Shown piece by piece: positions 35,477-44,042 of a stretch of 48,476 bases of DNA. The notes beneath the pieces were generated by a model, which worked only from the letters and a program-made list of their open reading frames with translations, was not told where the DNA came from and did no database searches. Origin of the DNA: Myxococcales bacterium (lineage in GTDB: Bacteria > Myxococcota_A > UBA9160 > UBA4427); NCBI GenBank assembly GCA_012960035.1, contig DUBZ01000009.1:1-48476 (forward strand), read 5' to 3'. A program made the position numbers and the translations under genes. Each line of letters begins with the position of its first letter. The first letter of the stretch is position 1.

Positions 35477-38400
35477 ATGACGGTCGCAGTCATCGCCGAA
35501 AAACCGTCCGTCGCCCGCGACATCGCCCAAGTGCTCGGTGCCCGATCCCGAGGCCAGGGGTCGTTCTCGGGCAATGGCTATGTCGTCACGTGGGCTGTTG
35601 GACACCTCGCGTCCCTCGCGCAGCCCCACGAGATCCAGCCGCGTTGGAAGCGCTGGAACTTGAACGAGCTGCCGATGATCCCCCACGCGTGGCCGGTCCG
35701 CGTCTACGACAAAACCCGCGATCAATTCGACGTCGTACAACAAATTCTCTGCGCGCCAGACACCGAGCGGATCGTTTGCGCGACGGACGCCGGACGCGAA
35801 GGAGAGCTGATCTTTCGTTTCATTTACGAAGCGGCCGGGGCCGACAAGCCGGTTCAACGCCTGTGGATTTCTTCGCTCACCAACCAAGCGATCGAGCAAG
35901 GGTTTGCCAACTTGCGACCCGGGAGTGATTTCGATGGTCTAGCCGATGCGGCTCGCGGACGCAGCCAGGCCGACTGGTTGGTCGGCATGAACCTCTCGCG
36001 CTTTTACACATTGCACCAATCGAACTCGCGCGAGGTGTTGTCCGTTGGGCGAGTGCAGACGCCGACGCTTGCAATGGTGGTCGAACGCGAACTCGCGATT
36101 TTTAACTTCGTGTCGGAAGACTACAAAGAAGTCAGCGTCATCTTTCGTCCGCAGCTCGACTCCGGGACGTCCAACCCCAAAGCTCCGACTTATCAGGGGC
36201 TGTATTGCGGGGATGCGGACGAACCTGCGGTGCCGAAGCCCACGTCGCCTACGAAAGAGAACGAAGGCGATAGCGCGTCTCGTGCAACGCGCTTACCCGC
36301 CGACGGAGAGCAGGCTGCGGCGATCGCTGCGCGCGCGCTAGCGGGGAACGCCAACGTGACGTCCATCGAGGGCCGCCAACGCAAAATCCCGCCGCCGCTT
36401 CTTTACGATCTCACCGAACTGCAACGTCACGCAAACCGGCTCTACGGCAACTCGGCCAAGAAGACCCTCGACGTTGCCCAGACGCTCTACGAGAAGAAGT
36501 TCTTAAGCTACCCGCGAACCGACAGTCGGGCGTTGACCGAAGACATGGCGCAGACCCTGCCCGAGGTCGTCGATACCATTCGCGAACCGTTCAACGACTT
36601 GCTTGCAGCGGGAACGGGATCGCGCCCGCTTGGCCGTCGCTTCATCGACGATTCAAAAGTTGGGGACCATCACGCGTTGATCCCAACGGCGAACCGGGTT
36701 GGCCCCACTTCGCTCACTCGCGACGAGGCGCGCATCTACGATCTTGTTTGCCGACGCTTGCTCGCCGCATGGCATCAAAATCATCTCTACTCGACCACCA
36801 CGGTGATCACCGAAATTACACACCCCGCGCACGCCCCAGCCGAGTCAGGCCTCGTCGACCGCTACCGCAGTACGGGCACCAAGGTCGACCAGCAAGGTTG
36901 GCGGATGCTGGAGGCGCCCCACCCTTCGACTGAAGCGCGCGGCGGCACGCCGGCACGGAGTACTCCGGCAAATGCTGACCAGGAACTTCCCACAGAGCTG
37001 CGCGAGAACCAGCCGCAGGACGTGCTTGAGAGTCACGTCGACGACAAAGCGACCCGACCGCCGCGGCGCTTTACCGAGGCCACGCTCCTGACCGCGATGG
37101 AAACCGCGGGCAAGACCGTCGACGACAAAGAGCTTTCGCAAGCGATGCGCGAGTGTGGGCTCGGAACACCCGCGACCCGAGCGGGCACCATCGAAACGCT
37201 TCTCGCGCGCGAGTACATCAAACGCGACAAGAAGGCGCTTCTCGCAACGGACAAAGGCATCCGGTTGATTGAACTGGTGCACCCCCACGCAAAGAGTCCG
37301 GCCATGACGGGGCAGTGGGAAGCCGAGCTTCAACGGATTCAAGACGGCAAGGGGACCCTCAACAAGTTCACCGCTGAGATCGAGGCGTTCGTACGAGATG
37401 TCGTGGCGAGTGACCAGCAACCGCCACCGCGCCCTCCACCGAAACGCCCCGCCAGACAACAAAGTATCGACATGAGAACCGGCACTGGGCCGTCGCCCGC
37501 AGTTTCCCGTCCGCCGAACCACAGCGCAATTGCAAGCCGCGCCATTCGACCAGAGCCGCCGAGGCCGGTCCGCACGGCGCAAAAGCCAACGTCGCCCGAC
37601 GACCTCGAGAAACTCTTGAGCACGCGATTTGGCTTCGACGCATTTCGACCGCATCAAGAGCAAGCGTGCCGGACGATCTGTTCTGGCGAAGATATCTTGC
37701 TCGTCATGCCAACCGGTGCGGGCAAGTCTCTTTGCTACCAGCTCCCAGGCATCGCGCGCGCGGGAACCACTCTGGTTGTAAGTCCGCTGATCGCATTAAT
37801 GGAAGACCAGGTCATCAAGCTGCAGCAGCAAGGTTTCGCGGCCGAACGCATTCATTCGGGACGCAGTCGAGAGCAATCGCGTGAAGTCTGCCGGGACTAT
37901 CTTTCGGGGAACCTCGACTTTCTATTCATTGCCCCTGAACGCTTGAGCGTGCCGGGCTTCCCCGAGATGCTCGGCAAGCGAAAGCCCACCCTTATCGCGA
38001 TCGACGAAGCCCATTGCATTTCGCAGTGGGGGCACGACTTCAGGCCCGACTATCGGATGTTGAACGAACGCCTCTCCCTTCTTCGCCCGGCACCCATTGT
38101 CGCTCTCACCGCGACCGCGACGCCCCGGGTCCAGAACGACATCATCGAACAACTCGCGGCTCCGAAGGCTCACCGGTTCATTCACGGCTTTCGCCGGGAC
38201 AACATCGCGATTGAAGTCGTCGAAATGAAGCCGTCTCTTCGAAACGACACCACCAAGCGATTGCTCTCCTTAAAAGAGCGAACACCGGCCATCATCTACG
38301 CACCCACACGCAAGAAAGCCGAACAGCTCGCCGACGAACTCGGGGAAGCATTCCCGACCGCAGCCTATCACGCGGGCATGACACCCGATCGACGCGACAA

Positions 38401-39649
38401 AGTTCAAAGTGCTTTTCTATCGGGCGCACTCGACGTCATTGTCGCCACGGTGGCATTCGGCATGGGGATCGACAAAGCCAACGTTCGAACGGTCATACAT
38501 CTCGCCCTGCCCGCCAGTGTCGAAAATTACTACCAGGAGATCGGGCGATCGGGACGGGACGGAAAACCCGCGCGTGCGTTTCTGCTGCACGGTTTCATAG
38601 ATCGCCGCACCCATGAATGGTTCTTCGAACGCGACTATCCCGACATCAAATTACTCACAAAGCTATTTTCCCTGCTGAGTGACAAACCGATCTCGAGAGA
38701 CCAACTCCAGAAAAAAGCCAAGATGGACGGGGACACCTTCGAGAAGGCCCTCGAAAAACTCTGGATCCACGGCGGTGCCATCGTTACGCCAAATGAGTTC
38801 GCGACCCGCGGCCCCGACGTCTGGCGAGAGCCGTACCGCGCACAAATTGAACATCGCCGCGGCCAACTCGAAGAAATGGCGCGCTTTGCCGACACCCGCA
38901 GCTGCCGCATGCAGCGGCTCGTGCGTCACTTCGGCGATCAGGCAGATTCCGGCAAACCGTGCGGCCAGTGCGACACGTGCGCGCCGAACGAGACCATTGC
39001 GCAAGAAAGCATTGAAGCGACGTCCGGACAAATCGAGGCCATGGAGCGCATCTTGAAAAACCTCGCGACCGATCGCGCTCCGAGCAGCGGACGGCTCCAT
39101 TCCGAACTGTTTGGCACAAAGCTCGATCGCGACCAATTCGAAATTCTCTTGGCGGCCCTTCACCGCGCAGGTTTGGTTCACATCGAGGAAGACCAGTTTG
39201 AAAGCGACGGCCGAAAGGTCGAGTTTCAGCGGCCCGTGATCACAACGTCCGGGCGTCGCGCCAATGCGGACGACGTTGCGAACGTGCGCATTCCATGGTC
39301 GGGCAAGTCTGGACAGCGCAAGAAGCGCCGTTCGTCACGTAAGAAGTCAGGGGCCCGCTCGAAGGCAATCCCGAAGGTACGGACCCGAAAATCGGCCTCG
39401 TCGCCCCGCACCGCCGGAGCTTCACCCTCCGCGCTCGCCCAAGAGCTTCGCGCCCTGCGCCTCACCGAAGCCGAACGTCGGGGGATCCCAGCCTTTCGCA
39501 TTTTCAACGACAAAGTCCTCGAAGCCCTTTCCGACGCCATGCCGGCCACATCGGACGAACTGATGGAAGTCAAAGGTGTTGGCCCCGCACTCACGAAAAA
39601 GTACGGAAGCAGGATCTTGCGCGTCGTCGCAGGCGCGTCGAAGAAATGA
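35477..39649 (+). CDS. topB-recQ: Topoisomerase III-RecQ helicase fusion
   Basis: This is a single 1,390-aa polypeptide. Residues 1 to about 645 are a type IA topoisomerase III: Toprim AEKPSVARDIAQ and ATDAGREGELIFR, SVGRVQTPTLAMV, and the catalytic Tyr345 in LSYPRTDSR. A Pro/Arg-rich linker (about 650-705) leads to RecQ: helicase motif I MPTGAGKSLCYQLP (about 740), DEAH box IDEAHCISQWGHDFRPDY (about 840), motif VI IGRSGRDGKPARAF, the four-Cys zinc site ending CGQCDTC, a winged-helix region and a C-terminal HRDC domain (about 1328-1385). Each half looks complete, with no frameshift. In cells separate RecQ and TopB (Sgs1-Top3, BLM-TopoIIIalpha) together unlink DNA; here they are joined. The stop overlaps the CYTH start by 4 nt. 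Confidence 0.96.
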   Translation: MTVAVIAEKPSVARDIAQVLGARSRGQGSFSGNGYVVTWAVGHLASLAQPHEIQPRWKRWNLNELPMIPHAWPVRVYDKTRDQFDVVQQILCAPDTERIVCATDAGREGELIFRFIYEAAGADKPVQRLWISSLTNQAIEQGFANLRPGSDFDGLADAARGRSQADWLVGMNLSRFYTLHQSNSREVLSVGRVQTPTLAMVVERELAIFNFVSEDYKEVSVIFRPQLDSGTSNPKAPTYQGLYCGDADEPAVPKPTSPTKENEGDSASRATRLPADGEQAAAIAARALAGNANVTSIEGRQRKIPPPLLYDLTELQRHANRLYGNSAKKTLDVAQTLYEKKFLSYPRTDSRALTEDMAQTLPEVVDTIREPFNDLLAAGTGSRPLGRRFIDDSKVGDHHALIPTANRVGPTSLTRDEARIYDLVCRRLLAAWHQNHLYSTTTVITEITHPAHAPAESGLVDRYRSTGTKVDQQGWRMLEAPHPSTEARGGTPARSTPANADQELPTELRENQPQDVLESHVDDKATRPPRRFTEATLLTAMETAGKTVDDKELSQAMRECGLGTPATRAGTIETLLAREYIKRDKKALLATDKGIRLIELVHPHAKSPAMTGQWEAELQRIQDGKGTLNKFTAEIEAFVRDVVASDQQPPPRPPPKRPARQQSIDMRTGTGPSPAVSRPPNHSAIASRAIRPEPPRPVRTAQKPTSPDDLEKLLSTRFGFDAFRPHQEQACRTICSGEDILLVMPTGAGKSLCYQLPGIARAGTTLVVSPLIALMEDQVIKLQQQGFAAERIHSGRSREQSREVCRDYLSGNLDFLFIAPERLSVPGFPEMLGKRKPTLIAIDEAHCISQWGHDFRPDYRMLNERLSLLRPAPIVALTATATPRVQNDIIEQLAAPKAHRFIHGFRRDNIAIEVVEMKPSLRNDTTKRLLSLKERTPAIIYAPTRKKAEQLADELGEAFPTAAYHAGMTPDRRDKVQSAFLSGALDVIVATVAFGMGIDKANVRTVIHLALPASVENYYQEIGRSGRDGKPARAFLLHGFIDRRTHEWFFERDYPDIKLLTKLFSLLSDKPISRDQLQKKAKMDGDTFEKALEKLWIHGGAIVTPNEFATRGPDVWREPYRAQIEHRRGQLEEMARFADTRSCRMQRLVRHFGDQADSGKPCGQCDTCAPNETIAQESIEATSGQIEAMERILKNLATDRAPSSGRLHSELFGTKLDRDQFEILLAALHRAGLVHIEEDQFESDGRKVEFQRPVITTSGRRANADDVANVRIPWSGKSGQRKKRRSSRKKSGARSKAIPKVRTRKSASSPRTAGASPSALAQELRALRLTEAERRGIPAFRIFNDKVLEALSDAMPATSDELMEVKGVGPALTKKYGSRILRVVAGASKK

Positions 39650-40164
39650 AAACACCTCCCGACATTCCTGTAGAGATCGAACGAAAGTTTCTTGTTCACG
39701 ACGACGGCTGGCGCGTTGGCGCACGGCCGCTTTCGATTCGGCAGGGTTACCTCGCCCGATCGGCAGCGACGAACGATCGAGCATCAAACGCAGCAACAAA
39801 CGCAACAACAGTGCGGGTCCGCATCACCGACGGCGTCGCGACCCTCACGATCAAGACACGATCAAAGGGCATCACATCACCCGAGTTCGAATATGAGATC
39901 CCAACCGACCACGCCGAGTTTCTCTTGGAACACTGTGAAGGCGGCTTGATCGAGAAGACTCGCCACTGCGTAGAGCACGAAGGCCACGCCTGGGAAGTCG
40001 ATGAGTTCCTTGGCGACAATGCGGGCCTCGTTGTCGCGGAGATCGAACTCGAGAGCGAAGACGAAACCTTCGCCAAGCCCACCTGGCTGGGCGAAGAAGT
40101 CACCCACGACAAACGCTTCAAGAACTCGAGGCTATCGATGCTCCCGTACCGCGATTGGTCCTAG
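39646..40164 (+). CDS. CYTH-domain phosphatase/adenylate cyclase-like protein
   Basis: This is a 172-aa CYTH (triphosphate tunnel metalloenzyme) protein. The N-terminal signature EIERKFLV, the tunnel residues VRVRITDGVATLTIKTRSKG and FEYEIP, and the C-terminal acidic VAEIELESEDE are all present. Family members hydrolyse inorganic triphosphate or act on nucleoside triphosphates. About residues 40-55 hold an extra Ala/Asn/Thr-rich insertion (NAATNATT) encoded by an A/C-rich tract, in a loop where relatives are shorter. The ATG overlaps the topB-recQ stop as ATGA, so the two are translationally coupled. Whether this reflects a shared role or only genome compaction is unknown. Confidence 0.9.
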   Translation: MKTPPDIPVEIERKFLVHDDGWRVGARPLSIRQGYLARSAATNDRASNAATNATTVRVRITDGVATLTIKTRSKGITSPEFEYEIPTDHAEFLLEHCEGGLIEKTRHCVEHEGHAWEVDEFLGDNAGLVVAEIELESEDETFAKPTWLGEEVTHDKRFKNSRLSMLPYRDWS

Positions 40165-40471
40165 CGGGCTCGGGCCATGAATCGCGGGATACGTGAAGCA
40201 AGTCTCAAAGCCGACTCGAAGTCATCGCTGAGACGGGTCGAGTTGTCCCTCGCGCGACGTGCGACGTTCGCTCACCAACGGGGTGCGCTTCCCCTGACGC
40301 GGAATTTTCACAACTCAGGGGATGGGAATTGCGATAAATTGGACGTGCCACAACGCAACGTGCCGTACAGCGCGATGTGTCGCACAGTACCTTTCTCAAT
40401 TCGAACACCGACCAAGCATCGCTCGACCCCGATTGTTTCACCCCGCAATCCCATGACCACCGGAGTCCACC
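40165..40471. other. Intergenic region upstream of the acyl-CoA dehydrogenase
   Basis: These 307 nt hold no protein I can support. An AT-richer patch near 40325-40345 is the likeliest promoter location, but I could not pick a confident -35/-10 pair. Confidence 0.4.
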
Positions 40472-42199
40472 ATGTCTTCCTACCTACACGACGGCATCCT
40501 TCTTTATCTCGAGCGCATCGCAGACTGGGAGTCGTACTTCAACTTCACAAAAGGCGAAGACAGCGACATTGAGAGCGAACGCGATGCCCTGCGCGGCGTC
40601 CTCGAAACCGCAGCATCGATTTGCGAGAAGATCGAAGGACCTTGCCGAGAGACCTGGGACCAGGCGGCAGAACTCGTCGATGGCGAAGTCATTCTTCCCG
40701 AGTCGACTCAAAAGGCGTACGAGATGCTCAAAGAGGCGGGACTCGTCAGTCTTTCAGTCCGCGAAGAATACGGCGGCTTCGAATTGCCGGGCTTCGCGAG
40801 CAACGTTGTCATTCAAATGGTTTCGCGAGCGAACGCTGGGCTCATGACGATCATCGGCCTGCAGTCCGGAACCGCCGAAGACATACAACGCTACGCGTCC
40901 GAAGAACTGCGCAACGAGTTCCTCCCACGCTTCGCGAGCGGCGAAATCCTGGGCTCAATGGACCTCACTGAACCTCAGGCCGGCTCCGACCTTGGCGCCA
41001 TCCAAACTCGTGCACGAGACGAAGGTGAAATCTCGAAGATCACGGGCGACAAGATCTTCATTACCAACGGCGGGGCCGAAGTTCATCTCGTGCTCGCGCG
41101 CGACGACGACAACTACGAAGCGTCCAAGGGTTCAACGAAAGGCCTCTCGCTGTTCATCTGCCCGCGCACCCGACGGGACGGAAGCAAAAACGGCGTCACC
41201 GTTGAGCGACTCGAACACAAGATGGGCATTCACTGTTCGCCTACCGCGGCTGTTCACTTCGAAGACGCCGAGGCATACCGCATCGGTGACAAGGGCGAAG
41301 GCTTCAAGGCCATGCTCGACTTGATGAACAATGCTCGGGTGGGCGTCGCCGCGCAGGGAATCGGCATTGCCGAAGCCGCGGTCGGAGAAGCCATCCAATA
41401 CGCCAAACAGCGCAAACAATTTGGCGTGGCGATCGGCGACCAGCCACTCATGAAGAACCTGCTATCGCGCATGGTGCGTGACCTCGAAGGCAGCCGGGCC
41501 CTGCTCTATCGCTGCCTACTCCTCCTCGACCGGAATCACTCGATCGAACAACACCTCAAGAACAACCCGGAGCTTTCGGAAACGGAAGTCGCAGAATTGA
41601 AACACATCGTGGAGCGCAACAACGTGCGCACCCGCCTGCTCACACCGCTTTCCAAGTACCTCGCAACCGAATCCGCCGACTGGATCACCCGGGCGGCCAT
41701 TCAGGTCCATGGCGGCGTCGGCTTCATGGCCGAGTCTACCGTTGGCAAGCTGCACAACGACGCCATCATCACGACGATCTACGAAGGGACGTCGGAGATC
41801 CAGGTGAGCTTTGCGCTCAAAGAGATCGGCAAAGGAGCCCTCGCAATCGTCTTCGACGAACTGCGGCTGGAGTTGGACGGCTTGAAACGGCCCGAACTAG
41901 CGGAGTACGCCAACAAAGTACGTGAAGGCATCAAAAGGATCGAAGGGGCATCGAGCGCGCTCCTCAACGACTTCTCTTACGCCCTGCTTTGTTCGAGGCC
42001 ACTCGCCGACATGGTGATCGGCGTCATCGTCGGGAGCGAACTGCTGCTCCAGGCCGACGTTGCACCAGAACGCGAAGACCTTGCTGCAAGTTGGGTCAAC
42101 CGCAAAATGCTCGACCTCGAAACCGAGGCGAACCGCATCGAAGCAGGCAACGTCGAGCGACTCGAGCGTTGCGAACGAATCGTTTCGATCTTCGAATAG
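40472..42199 (+). CDS. Acyl-CoA dehydrogenase family protein
   Basis: This 575-aa flavoenzyme abstracts hydrogens from the alpha-beta carbons of an acyl-CoA. The family motifs are GSMDLTEPQAGSDLGAIQTR (FAD/substrate binding, about residue 165), ITGDKIFITNG, GVAAQGIGIAEAAVGEAIQYA, QRKQFGVAIGDQP, the glycine-rich IQVHGGVGFM, and the catalytic base Glu in TTIYEGTSEIQ (about residue 440). It is longer than the 380-residue short-chain enzymes and has a C-terminal helical extension, as in FadE/AcdA-like enzymes used in fatty acid or unusual acyl degradation. Substrate chain length cannot be predicted. It stands alone and ends convergently with the aldolase gene, with a hairpin between. Confidence 0.93.
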   Translation: MSSYLHDGILLYLERIADWESYFNFTKGEDSDIESERDALRGVLETAASICEKIEGPCRETWDQAAELVDGEVILPESTQKAYEMLKEAGLVSLSVREEYGGFELPGFASNVVIQMVSRANAGLMTIIGLQSGTAEDIQRYASEELRNEFLPRFASGEILGSMDLTEPQAGSDLGAIQTRARDEGEISKITGDKIFITNGGAEVHLVLARDDDNYEASKGSTKGLSLFICPRTRRDGSKNGVTVERLEHKMGIHCSPTAAVHFEDAEAYRIGDKGEGFKAMLDLMNNARVGVAAQGIGIAEAAVGEAIQYAKQRKQFGVAIGDQPLMKNLLSRMVRDLEGSRALLYRCLLLLDRNHSIEQHLKNNPELSETEVAELKHIVERNNVRTRLLTPLSKYLATESADWITRAAIQVHGGVGFMAESTVGKLHNDAIITTIYEGTSEIQVSFALKEIGKGALAIVFDELRLELDGLKRPELAEYANKVREGIKRIEGASSALLNDFSYALLCSRPLADMVIGVIVGSELLLQADVAPEREDLAASWVNRKMLDLETEANRIEAGNVERLERCERIVSIFE

Positions 42200-42242
42200 A
42201 GCGCGCCGAAGTGCGATCTATTCGAGTGATCAGTTCACCATC

Positions 42243-42276
42243 GCGGGCGGAAACGTAGTTCCCGCCGCAAGCGTTT
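42243..42276 (+). terminator. Likely terminator between acyl-CoA dehydrogenase and aldolase genes
   Basis: A 9-bp stem with one mismatch (GGCGGAAAC at 42246-42254, loop GTA, GTTCCCGCC at 42258-42266) is followed by GCAAGCGTTTT. It lies 47 nt after the acyl-CoA dehydrogenase stop, in the convergent gap. Confidence 0.45.
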
Positions 42277-42291
42277 TACCAGCCGCTGGCG

Positions 42292-43251
42292 CTATTCGAG
42301 TTCGCGGCACTCACGGTAGAAGTCGTAGCAGTTGTCGCGGTTGCCCATGTTGCCGCGCTGCTTCATCGCGAGACGCGGGTGCTGATTCAAGCTCCCGCTA
42401 ATGCCGTAGATGTCGTTGAAGCCCCACTCGATTTCCTCGCGGAGCGGTACGAAGAATTCTTGAATCACTTCGTAAATGGGCTCTACGTCGAACTTCGGGT
42501 TCTTCAGGAAATTCAACAACAACTCAATATTACAATTGCCGGCACCTCGGCCGATGCCGTTCACGGTGGCGTCGAGCAAGTTCACACCACGAATAATCGC
42601 TTCCTGGGTGTTCGAGAACGCGAGCTGTTGGTTGTTGTGCGCGTGGAAGCCAAGCTCCTTCGAAGGAGCGTGCTTGCGGTAGAGGTCGATGTAGTGCGCG
42701 ACCTGCTCCGAGTAAAACGCACCGAAGCTGTCGACGAGGTAGAGGTAGTCGGTCTCATCCGACTCTTCGACAGCCTGAAGGCCTTCGACAAGTTCGGTTT
42801 CGATCGCCACCGACGGTGCCATGATGTTGAGGCACGTGATGTAACCGAGATCCTTGGTGCGCTTTACGAGTTCGAGTCCCTTGTCGACGTCGGCGACATA
42901 ACAAGCGGTACGAATCATGTCGAGATCGGTTTGGTCGCGAGGCTGCAACGTCGACACGTCGACACGCCCCACGTCAAACATCACCGCGAGCTTGGGTCGC
43001 GTTTCCGACTCATAGGAATTGACGACGCGCTTGATGTCGTCGTCGTCGCAGAAGTTCCACGCGCCGAACTTGTCGCGCGGGTAATCTTCGCTCTCGCACA
43101 GGCGCTTCCCGATTTCAAAGAAGTCAACCGCGGCGTCACAAGCTGCGCGATACGTCGCTTTCACCAAGTCATCTTTGAACTGATAGTCGTTGATCAGGCC
43201 TCCGTCTCGGATCGTGCAATCCAGTACCTTGATCTCTTCTCGAAACATCAT
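42292..43251 (-). CDS. HMGL-like aldolase (DRE-TIM metallolyase family)
   Basis: The product is 319 aa. The N-terminal LDCTIRDGGLINDYQF holds the metal-binding Asp and the catalytic Arg of the DRE-TIM family, and the metal-binding HxH is in GFHAHNNQQLAFSN (about residue 200), with the typical GIGRGAGNCNIELLL loop near residue 232. It is closest in style to 4-hydroxy-2-oxovalerate aldolase-type 'aldolase catalytic domain' proteins, found near surface-polysaccharide or catabolic genes. The exact substrate is not determinable. Start ATG 43251 or 43248 follows AGGAG by 4 or 7 nt. A possible -10 box (GATAAT) lies about 60 nt upstream. Confidence 0.88.
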   Translation of the reverse strand: MMFREEIKVLDCTIRDGGLINDYQFKDDLVKATYRAACDAAVDFFEIGKRLCESEDYPRDKFGAWNFCDDDDIKRVVNSYESETRPKLAVMFDVGRVDVSTLQPRDQTDLDMIRTACYVADVDKGLELVKRTKDLGYITCLNIMAPSVAIETELVEGLQAVEESDETDYLYLVDSFGAFYSEQVAHYIDLYRKHAPSKELGFHAHNNQQLAFSNTQEAIIRGVNLLDATVNGIGRGAGNCNIELLLNFLKNPKFDVEPIYEVIQEFFVPLREEIEWGFNDIYGISGSLNQHPRLAMKQRGNMGNRDNCYDFYRECRELE

Positions 43252-43616
43252 GGGTCTCCTGCAGCGACTCATCGGCCGCTGGTTAGGCCTTGTTACGGCG
43301 ATCTATTATCTGGACTTGGTTCGGTGTTGAAAACGGCTCGCTGGTCTTACACGAACAGTGGTTGAACACGGGCCCTTAGTCAAAATTGCCTCGATTCGTC
43401 GGCACGTTAGCGAAGAATCGCTGTGCCGCGACCGGACACAGAAAGACCGCATTCGAACGCGCAGCCGCCCCGGGGGACTCGTGTGCTAGGGTGCGCGAGA
43501 ATCGTAGCGGCCACCCACATCGAGGCCGTGAGCTCCAGCCAGATCACAGGGCGTCGCGAGTCGTGAAACCGGCATCTCGAGTGCACGCCGTAACGTCTCA
43601 TACGGGGAAATCCGCC
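43252..43616. other. Intergenic region between the aldolase and selenoprotein genes
   Basis: These 365 nt separate two divergent genes. The selenoprotein frame is open back to 43386, but the extension is not family-like. No confident promoter pair was found for the plus strand. Confidence 0.4.
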
Positions 43617-43871
43617 GTGAAGATCGTCATCGAATACTGTTCGCGTTGAAACTATCTGCCTCGGGCCACCAGTTTGGCGGCCATCATTCGAAGTGCATTC
43701 GGCCACGACGTGGAAGTTGTTGCGGGGGGCGGTGGCGTTTTCAATGTCATGGCAGCAAATGAACTGGTCTATTCGAAACACACCGAAGGCCGTTTTCCTA
43801 CCGAGGCGGAAATCGTTCAGAAACTGAGAGTCATATCCAAGAAAGGCGCGGAATCGACACGGCCGGGCTGA
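43617..43871 (+). CDS. SelW/Rdx-family selenoprotein (CxxU)
   Basis: The gene is read through an in-frame TGA at 43647-43649. GTG 43617 starts VKIVIEYCSR, the TGA follows, and the frame continues NYLPRATSLAAIIRSAFG, then GGGGVFNVMAANELVYSKH and EGRFPTEAEIV to a stop at 43869-43871. This is 84 residues, the size of SelW/SelT-type Rdx proteins, with the redox motif C8-x-x-U11 at the family's CxxC/CxxU site. Sequence on both sides of the TGA matches the family, including the Leu-Pro-Arg-Ala block and the GGVF turn. A GC-rich hairpin sits 15-33 nt after the TGA. I infer selenocysteine insertion. A Cys-to-stop mutation is the alternative. A weak GGGG lies 10 nt before the start. Such proteins are thiol/selenol oxidoreductases of unsettled function. 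Confidence 0.85.
43664..43682 (+). promoter_or_regulatory. Candidate bacterial SECIS hairpin
   Basis: GGCCACC (43664-43670), loop AGTTT (43671-43675) and GGCGGCC (43676-43682) form a 7-bp stem with one A-C mismatch. The apical loop begins 22 nt after the TGA, inside the 16-37 nt window known for bacterial SECIS elements, and contains a G near its 5' side. It would be bound by SelB. Confidence 0.5.
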
Positions 43872-44042
43872 CAAAAGGTGAACACAAGGCACTGATTTGC
43901 CGATACAGAAGCTCAGTCATGTGCAACTCGAAGGCAGAGCCAGCGGAACGGCTGCCACTCTTCGGGGCACCCCATCGAACCATCAAGTACACCAACGACA
44001 CACAAATCAATTAAGATCCGATTGCCTTTTGGAGTGCAACCG

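Noticed and set aside
42379..43365. Long open frame on the plus strand
   Set aside because: It is antisense to the HMGL-like aldolase, which has clear catalytic motifs.
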